This document shows, in pieces, positions 1 to 4,233 of a DNA stretch of 9,501 nucleotides. Positions within the stretch are counted from its first letter, which is position 1; each line of letters opens with the position of its first letter. This DNA is from Thermoplasmata archaeon. GTDB lineage: Archaea; Thermoplasmatota; Thermoplasmata; Thermoplasmatales; Thermoplasmataceae. The notes below the pieces were generated by a model that was given only the letters and a program-made list of their open reading frames with translations, ran no database searches and had not been told where the DNA came from. The position numbers were made by a program, and so were the translations under genes. The DNA lies in contig JAKBRR010000037.1 in the NCBI GenBank assembly GCA_021845325.1, positions 1 to 9,501 of the forward strand. The letters are read 5' to 3'.

Positions 1-561
1 TCCGATCTCCGGAAGATCTTTCAAGAGATCTCTGAAAAGATAAATAATGATAAAAGAAGATCAGACAAGCACAAGAGGTACTTACTCCTGGTTCAATTCC
101 TCTATAGAACTGGAGAAAGGATTGATGAAGTTCTCCTAGTAAAGCCATCTGATATAAATCTGGCTACAAATTCAATAAAGTTAAAAACACTCAAACAGGG
201 CAAGGACAAGAAAACCGGAATCTAGAAGGAGAAATACAGGATCATTCCACTTCATGCTGACTTGCGTGATGCTTATATGCAATATCTTATTGAGGATAAC
301 ATGAGCCAAAAATCTGAGGATCCTTTATTCCCGATGAGGAGACAGGTTGTTGATGTTTATTTCAAGAAGATGCAGGAAAGGCTAGGGTTTAAGATACATG
401 CCCACAAATTTAGACATACATTTGCTGTCAAGGCCATAATGGACAATGTACCATTGAATATTCTGCAGCAGTGGCTGGGCCATTCATCAGTATTCACTAC
501 AAGCATTTACACCCAGATTACGGGAATGGAAACTTCTGAGTTTATGGTGAGGGTGAGATGA
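1..561 (+). pseudogene. Tyrosine recombinase (XerA/phage-integrase family), 5' end outside window, interrupted by TAG
   Basis: This is the catalytic domain of a tyrosine recombinase, the enzyme class that cuts and rejoins DNA at specific sites through a covalent phosphotyrosine. Frame 1 is open from the window edge except for an in-frame TAG at 223-225. Catalytic residues are visible: Arg I in RTGERIDEVL (codon 118-120), a Lys-rich hairpin (LKQGKDKK, about 190-213), HKFRH giving the HxxR pair (403-414), the LGHSS histidine (481-483) and the nucleophile Tyr in SIYTQI (508-510). The TAG lies between the hairpin and the motif-II helices, so without readthrough both Tyr and HxxR are lost; a fragment could start at an internal ATG (for example 262). 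The stop codon overlaps an ATG (ATGA, 558-561). A second copy of the 3' part lies at 3920-4231. Family assignment is confident; loss of function is inferred from the TAG. Confidence 0.88.
250..561 (+). repeat. Direct repeat, left copy (recombinase 3' end)
   Basis: This 312-bp segment aligns without gaps to 3920-4231 at a constant offset of 3670 bp. I count about 40 mismatches by hand, near 87% identity. Similarity begins abruptly at CTTCATG, inside the codons for the PLHADL segment, and ends exactly at the stop codon. The longest identical run is 71 bp (391-461 versus 4061-4131) and covers the HxxR catalytic helix. Most of the other differences in the second half are at third codon positions. 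Confidence 0.93.
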
Positions 562-578
562 AGCGTTATTTAGTTTAG
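558..578 (+). other. Vestigial start of a gene once coupled to the recombinase
   Basis: An ATG overlaps the recombinase stop (ATGA) and is preceded by a strong archaeal Shine-Dalgarno-like stretch, GGTGAGGGTGAG (547-558). The frame reads only MKRYLV before a TAG at 576-578. I read it as the remains of a downstream cistron that was translationally coupled to the recombinase and lost when the locus was rearranged. It could equally be a chance overlap, because the G-rich stretch also encodes the recombinase tail. Confidence 0.3.
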
Positions 579-582
579 GAAG

Positions 583-596
583 TTCATTATAATGAA
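583..596. repeat. 14-bp perfect palindrome after the recombinase copy
   Basis: TTCATTATAATGAA is self-complementary and lies 21 bp past the recombinase stop. It could be an operator, part of a recombination site, or chance in AT-rich DNA. Nothing in the sequence decides between these. Confidence 0.4.
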
Positions 597-685
597 TGAT
601 TGATTTTGGATCTGTTATTATCAATTTCTGAAACATGCTTTGTTAATTTTATCACAAATATTTGCATATGGTTCTATATAATTCT

Positions 686-693
686 TTTATAAA
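686..693 (+). promoter_or_regulatory. TATA-like element with no intact gene
   Basis: TTTTATAAA-type box whose edge is 21-28 nt upstream of an ATG at 714-716, the spacing seen for leaderless archaeal genes. The ATG opens a frame of only 12 codons, ending in EEMQVFF. The promoter is therefore orphaned, or it serves a gene destroyed by frameshift. Confidence 0.4.
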
Positions 694-703
694 CGTAGGA
701 TAA

Positions 704-784
704 TGGTCATATAATGAGTTTAATTCCAGAAGAGATGCAAGTTTTCTTTTAGATACTACGATTCTAGTCTACAAATTTTACTAG
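704..784 (+). pseudogene. Possible relic of a PIN-domain (VapC-like) toxin N-terminus
   Basis: A 26-codon open stretch ends in SFLLDTTILVYKFY and then TAG. The LLDTTILVY core matches the start of PIN-domain RNases, which typically open with a YLLDTN(I/V)LI-type strand carrying the first catalytic Asp (here codon 752-754). The ATG at 714 downstream of the TATA box is in another frame, so at least one frameshift would be needed, and nothing recognisable follows. The match is short and could be chance. Confidence 0.22.
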
Positions 785-788
785 TAAG

Positions 789-798
789 AAAAATTTTT
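789..798 (-). terminator. Candidate T-run terminator for the minus-strand operon
   Basis: AAAAATTTTT gives a five-T run on both strands about 75 nt beyond the stop codon of the membrane-protein gene. Archaeal RNA polymerase can terminate at short T-runs without a hairpin. The run is short, so this is tentative; it could also stop plus-strand transcription from the recombinase side. Confidence 0.3.
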
Positions 799-872
799 GC
801 CTTGCTATACTTTCTTTTCCATTGAATGGATCGTATCAAACTTAATACTGTACTTTTGTGACAACCGCTAAT

Positions 873-2363
873 TTATATAGGTAGAGTAAAATATAATGAA
901 AAAATGGGTGCTGACTTATCTGGAAAAAATATACCAAACGGAATTTTATTTATTTCTGGCACTTTCTTAACAGATATATGGTTTTGTGATACTGTTTGTT
1001 TGCTTAACAATTCAAATTCATGTCTTGAATGAAATGAATAATATGCTTCTTTATATTCTGAATTCAGTTGTACCATGATCATTTTAACCGACCCAAATTC
1101 TAAAGTGTTTATGTTTATTTGTTGAATATTTGCATCAAATTCCCATTTTACTTCCATTTCAATAATGAGTTTACTTCCTTTAATAAATCCATTTCGGCGT
1201 TCGGCAAAGCACGAAAAAGTTTTGTCATTGAAACCTATAGTTGATAATGCTCCTTGACGATAAGTTACTTGTTTCCCACCTTTAAATTGATACTTTTCTT
1301 TGTTAGCATTCTCATATAAACAAATTCTTCCCTCAATAAATTCTCTATTTTTGGAATTAACCGGTAATACAGGAATAAATTCAATTCTTATATTTGGACT
1401 TATATCTGGATAATCTCTATTAATTTCATATGTAATGTGATACATAGCATACGCTATATTTTTCTCCACCTTTATTATATTAATGAAGTAATTAGAAACA
1501 TCAATCAGGTTTCCGGTTACCTCTTTAGTATCCGACCTTGATGATATTAAGTCCGCTATAGCAGGTATTCCAATTTTATCAAAGGAAACTAACAAATATC
1601 TAACTTTTTCCGAAAGAAATGAATCTGGATTCCTTTGAGCTTTTATTTTGGGTATTAATTGACCGACTGTTGCAACAATAAAAGCTCCAGCAAGTCCCCA
1701 TTTGAGAAACAATGTATCCAAAATTTGAACTATTTCGGTCGGTACATAATGTCCGGTAAATGTAATGTTTGTAAAGGGAAATGTTGAAACTGTAGGAAAA
1801 GTTGTCAATTCTGCAGCAATAAACACTAACAACAGTAGAGTTACTTGTCTTGCCCCATAAAATCTCTCCCTTGATCGGTCATTCCTTAGATATAGTCTTA
1901 GTGTTTTATTCCGACTTGCACCAGATATCAATTTAGTAACAGATATCTCTAGTCCCTCTAAAAAAAAGATGACAATTAGGATTCCTGAAAAAACTACTAT
2001 TGAGAAATAGGGTACACCCGGCATAAAATTATCATAACCGAGAAACATATAGGGAATTACGAATGCAAGAGCAATAAAAAAAATTAACATGTTAACTATC
2101 CAAGCCATTTTGTGTAATATCCCAAATGAAAAAGACTTTCTAGCCCATTGTTCATTTAAAATACCATTGTAGTAAAGCGTTTTTATTTCCTTTACTGTTA
2201 GTGCAGTTTTATTTACTCCTTTTTCACACTTAATCCCTTTTTCGTTTTCAAGATAACAAATTAATAGCCTAAGTTCACTTTCTGATATCCCCTTTTCTTC
2301 TAATTCCCTTTTAGCTTCCGATAAAATTTTAGAATATGTCTTATTCCTATGCATAAAATTCAT
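873..2363 (-). CDS. Four-helix membrane protein with large C-terminal soluble domain; silicon-transporter-like motif pair
   Basis: A 496-residue protein of unknown function. An N-terminal region of about 80 polar residues (ISESELRLLICYLE) precedes four predicted membrane segments near residues 85-108, 118-137, 173-190 and 217-238; residues 240-496 look soluble and beta-rich. EGLE (136-139) ends helix 2, and GARQ (170-173) opens helix 3, which runs on into an AAELTTF segment. This spacing recalls the EGxQ and GRQ motifs of silicon transporters and their half-size SIT-like relatives; that similarity is from memory and unverified, and the Gln of EGxQ is Glu here. GQLIPKIKAQRNP ends helix 4. It is the last gene of the operon, 12 nt after the preceding stop; no clear Shine-Dalgarno is present, so reinitiation is likely. 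ATG at 2354 is an alternative start. Confidence 0.85.
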   Translation of the reverse strand: MNFMHRNKTYSKILSEAKRELEEKGISESELRLLICYLENEKGIKCEKGVNKTALTVKEIKTLYYNGILNEQWARKSFSFGILHKMAWIVNMLIFFIALAFVIPYMFLGYDNFMPGVPYFSIVVFSGILIVIFFLEGLEISVTKLISGASRNKTLRLYLRNDRSRERFYGARQVTLLLLVFIAAELTTFPTVSTFPFTNITFTGHYVPTEIVQILDTLFLKWGLAGAFIVATVGQLIPKIKAQRNPDSFLSEKVRYLLVSFDKIGIPAIADLISSRSDTKEVTGNLIDVSNYFINIIKVEKNIAYAMYHITYEINRDYPDISPNIRIEFIPVLPVNSKNREFIEGRICLYENANKEKYQFKGGKQVTYRQGALSTIGFNDKTFSCFAERRNGFIKGSKLIIEMEVKWEFDANIQQININTLEFGSVKMIMVQLNSEYKEAYYSFHSRHEFELLSKQTVSQNHISVKKVPEINKIPFGIFFPDKSAPIFSLYFTLPI

Positions 2364-2375
2364 GTTACATAGAAA

Positions 2376-2510
2376 TTACTCATCTTTGTTTACTTCCCTC
2401 ATTGGCGATCTTTGTCTTTCCAATTGCTTCATAGAATCGTGATTTAGAGGATTGTTAATTGTCACATTATCTTGGTCATACTTAGAATTCCTTCGCCTAT
2501 CTTTTCTCAC
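2376..2510 (-). CDS. Small polar protein, 44 residues, GTG start
   Basis: This gene begins at a GTG that overlaps the TGA of the preceding small gene (GTGA, 2507-2510) and ends in TAA 12 nt before the membrane-protein ATG. A GGTGGTG Shine-Dalgarno stretch lies four bases upstream of the GTG (2515-2521). The product starts MRKDRRRNSKYDQDN and ends MREVNKDE; it is very polar, with no membrane segment, no cysteines and a basic N-terminus. I do not recognise a family. Overlap, ribosome site and operon position support translation. It could instead be an untranslated spacer, but the frame fills the gap almost exactly. Confidence 0.6.
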   Translation of the reverse strand: MRKDRRRNSKYDQDNVTINNPLNHDSMKQLERQRSPMREVNKDE

Positions 2511-2653
2511 TTTGCACCACCTTTTTCTCCGTTTCTCAGATCTCGCTTATTTCTACCTGTTTCTCCAGGATATTCATAAGGCCCATACTTATCAGATAGC
2601 GAAAGAACCTTATATTCCGGACTATATCTCTCCTGTCTAAATCTTTTTATCAT
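2507..2653 (-). CDS. Small basic protein, 48 residues, overlapping the Ntn-hydrolase gene
   Basis: The ATG lies inside the last codons of the Ntn-hydrolase gene (17-nt overlap, different frame), and GGTGAT (2658-2663) sits four bases upstream, a near-perfect archaeal Shine-Dalgarno. The product opens MIKRFRQERYSPEYKVLSL, continues with a Tyr/Gly/Pro-rich DKYGPYEYPGETG segment and ends in GEKGGAK. It has no membrane segment or signal peptide and is rich in Arg, Lys and Tyr. I do not recognise it. Its stop overlaps the next gene's GTG, so four cistrons are chained together. Candidate roles include partner or substrate of the hydrolase, but that is inference from position only. Confidence 0.68.
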   Translation of the reverse strand: MIKRFRQERYSPEYKVLSLSDKYGPYEYPGETGRNKRDLRNGEKGGAK

Positions 2654-3440
2654 CTAAATCACCAAGTAAATTCCTTATCATTTCTATATTTACTTCTTTT
2701 CTATTCTCATAAGCTGAATCTAATATTTTAATTTTATCTTCACTTATGTTGAAATTTTTTTCTCCATTTAAAACTCTGATTACGGTCTCCTTACCAACTC
2801 CTGGAGCACTTTCTGCATCCTTTTTTGCAAGATATGAGATTAACAATGATTCCTCAAGTGACATTGAGGAAGAATATCTATTATAGGTAAACCTTGAAGT
2901 TGAATGAGTATCACCTATACCTATTGTGGCGAATCCAACCGAATCAAAAGAATCATAAATGCCAGGAGACTCTATTCCATATAATCGGTAATAAGAATTT
3001 TCTGATTTTCCGCATAATATTATGCTTAGTTCAAGCGTGAATTTAATGAGAGACCTATCTATCTCTTGGAGCAAACTCTCTGGAAGATCTTCTATTTTTT
3101 CGTAATATTTTTGCAAATCCAGTCCTCTTGGCTCTAGATATAGCTCCTCTGCTCTCTTTAGCCGCTTTTCTTTAAAAACCTCTGCAACATTTTGGGCAAC
3201 CTGCTCAACGGTTGGGTCTTGAATATGGGATATTCGTTTCTTCACCTCTTTAAGCATATCAGTAAAGTACAACGCAGATCCTGCAGTAAGTGCATAAATT
3301 CCAGAAGAGATCTCGTCAATTTTGCCAGAATCCCGTGGCTCGTACTGAATATTAAAAGGATCCTCTATTGTAATCATCTTATCAGAAATCATTACTGCAT
3401 GTTTACCATTTTCAGATATCGCTGCAATACAAATTGTCAT
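2637..3440 (-). CDS. Proteasome-like Ntn hydrolase
   Basis: A 267-residue protein of the proteasome-beta/Ntn-hydrolase fold, in which the N-terminal Thr is both nucleophile and base. I chose the ATG at 3440 rather than the upstream ATG at 3500 because it gives M-TICIAAISENG, so Met removal exposes Thr1, and a TATA box sits 23-33 nt upstream. Proteasome-type active-site equivalents appear as Asp19 (ISDKM) and Lys39 (SGKIDEI), followed by YALTAGSA, the glycine-rich loop. The C-terminal half carries SVGFATIGIGDTHS, YSSSMSLEESLLISYLAKK and AESAPGVGKET, which I recognise as typical of a widespread but uncharacterised family of proteasome-like hypothetical proteins. It lacks the core archaeal 20S genes beside it and is longer than a beta subunit (about 200 residues). 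It is first in a four-gene operon. Substrate is unknown; peptidase or amidase are possible. Confidence 0.85.
   Translation of the reverse strand: MTICIAAISENGKHAVMISDKMITIEDPFNIQYEPRDSGKIDEISSGIYALTAGSALYFTDMLKEVKKRISHIQDPTVEQVAQNVAEVFKEKRLKRAEELYLEPRGLDLQKYYEKIEDLPESLLQEIDRSLIKFTLELSIILCGKSENSYYRLYGIESPGIYDSFDSVGFATIGIGDTHSTSRFTYNRYSSSMSLEESLLISYLAKKDAESAPGVGKETVIRVLNGEKNFNISEDKIKILDSAYENRKEVNIEMIRNLLGDLDDKKI
2658..2663 (-). promoter_or_regulatory. Shine-Dalgarno site of the 48-residue gene
   Basis: GGTGAT on the minus strand, complementary to the 3' end of archaeal 16S rRNA, followed by TTAG and the ATG at 2653. It lies within the coding sequence of the Ntn hydrolase, so it is the main evidence that the overlapping small frame is translated. 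Confidence 0.65.
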
Positions 3441-3462
3441 ATCTATCATACCAATAAATTCA

Positions 3463-3473
3463 CATATTTTAAA
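3463..3473 (-). promoter_or_regulatory. TATA box of the Ntn-hydrolase operon
   Basis: TTTAAAATATG on the minus strand, 23-33 nt upstream of the ATG at 3440. This places the transcription start at or next to that ATG, i.e. a leaderless mRNA. It would lie inside the longer 3500-start reading, which argues against that reading. Confidence 0.6.
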
Positions 3474-3502
3474 TTTTGTAATCGTATAACTGTGCTGCAT
3501 GG

Positions 3503-3795
3503 CTACCTATATGCTCTTGCACTCTTTCTGATGCTTCTAAATATTGATGTGTATGGTATTCCTTGTGTTCCAAAAATCTCCTGGATTATTCTCACATATG
3601 ATTCATGGAACTTGAATTATATACCCAATACTGATCCAATTGATTGAATCTTACCTGTAATTCTTAATCCTCTTTAGATCGAGAATAATCCTTCATGCGT
3701 TTAACAAGCGATTCCACATACAGGAACCATATCGTATTATAAATCTCTTTTCCATAGAATACTAGGCTGTTGTTATGTACTAACAAAACCCACAT
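3503..3795 (-). pseudogene. Decayed gene of unknown identity
   Basis: Reading the minus strand from an ATG at 3795, a protein-like frame runs for 43 codons (GKEIYNTIWFLYVESLVKRM) to a TAA at 3664-3666, continues in the same frame (QVRFNQLDQYWVYNSS), then appears to shift frame near 3610 into FHESYVRIIQEIFGTQGIPY and on to a TAG at 3503-3505. The residue composition looks like real protein rather than noise, with one stop and one frameshift. I do not recognise the family; a transposase or other mobile-element protein is a guess from context. It lies directly upstream of the Ntn operon on the same strand and may once have been its first gene. The neighbouring recombinase fragment begins 125 bp away in the opposite direction. 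Confidence 0.42.
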
Positions 3796-3919
3796 TACTT
3801 ATAAGATGAAGCGTTGCATGGGTTATTCAACACACTTTACTTGTATAGCTCAATCAATTCCACTTAGTTCTTTTCTTAATATTTTATCCATTTTAATAAA
3901 CATGTCATTGTCTTGCAAT
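3796..3919. other. Non-coding junction upstream of the right recombinase copy
   Basis: No gene is supported. It carries AGATGAAGCGTT (3804-3815), which also occurs at 556-567 right after the left recombinase copy, and a TATA-like TTTTAATAAA (3891-3900) on the plus strand that could drive the recombinase fragment and the restriction-modification gene. Both signals are weak. Confidence 0.35.
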
Positions 3920-4231
3920 CTTCATGTTGACTTGCGTGATGCTTATATGCAATATCTTATTGAGGAGAACATGAGTCAGAAGTCTGAAGGACCTTTATTT
4001 CCGATGAAGAGGCGGGTTGTGGACGTTTATTTCAAGAAGATGCAGGACACGTTGGGTTTCAAGATACATGCCCACAAATTTAGACATACATTTGCTGTCA
4101 AGGCCATAATGGACAATGTACCATTGAATATATTGCAGCAATGGCTTGGGCATTCATCAGTGTTTACTGCGAGTATTTATACCCAGATTACTGGAATGGA
4201 TACATCTGAGTTTATGTCAAGGGCGAACTGA
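3920..4231 (+). pseudogene. Tyrosine recombinase 3' fragment (second copy)
   Basis: This copy keeps the HKFRH (HxxR) segment, LGHSS and the SIYTQI nucleophile Tyr but has lost Arg I, the Lys hairpin and the whole N-terminal DNA-binding domain. Without Arg I it cannot be catalytically active alone. The frame happens to stay open upstream to an ATG at 3770, but those residues do not resemble a recombinase and I do not regard them as part of the gene. Internal starts such as the ATG at 3947 could yield a short product. The restriction-modification gene begins 2 nt after its stop, so it may still act as a transcribed leader for that gene. Confidence 0.85.
3920..4231 (+). repeat. Direct repeat, right copy (recombinase 3' end)
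   Basis: Partner of 250-561, same orientation, no gaps, about 87% identical by hand count. Together the copies bracket the spacer, the Ntn-hydrolase operon and the decayed gene. Homologous recombination between them would remove 3.67 kb and join the long recombinase fragment directly to the restriction-modification gene. Confidence 0.93.
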
Positions 4232-4233
4232 CA

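Larger units (their letters stand above)
562..872. other. Gene-poor spacer between the recombinase remnant and the membrane-protein gene
   Basis: No complete gene is supported here. The spacer is very AT-rich and holds the vestigial MKRYLV frame, the 583-596 palindrome, a TATA-like element at 686-693, a short PIN-like frame at 704-784 and an AAAAATTTTT run at 789-798. It separates a plus-strand remnant from a minus-strand operon, so transcription converges on it. Its mix of orphan promoter and broken frames fits a decayed gene at an element boundary. Confidence 0.6.

Noticed and set aside
223..225. TAG as a pyrrolysine or readthrough codon
   Set aside because: No stem-loop, pylT or methylamine-methyltransferase context is visible, and the second copy is truncated, which fits a decaying recombinase better.
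556..567. AGATGAAGCGTT shared with 3804-3815 as att core sites
   Set aside because: A shared 12-mer is expected by chance a few times in 9.5 kb; the positions near both recombinase copies are suggestive but not enough.
2452..2640. 62-codon plus-strand frame
   Set aside because: It is the complement of the two small minus-strand genes, which have ribosome sites and interlocking ends; the plus frame has neither and is Leu/Phe-rich, as shadow frames often are.
3192..3647. 151-codon plus-strand frame
   Set aside because: It lies mostly antisense to the Ntn-hydrolase gene, has no promoter or ribosome site and has a Cys/Tyr/His-rich composition typical of a shadow.
3770..3919. N-terminal extension that joins the right recombinase fragment into a 153-residue protein
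   Set aside because: The sequence before 3920 shows no recombinase features and lies opposite a decayed minus-strand gene; the frame is open by chance up to the break point.
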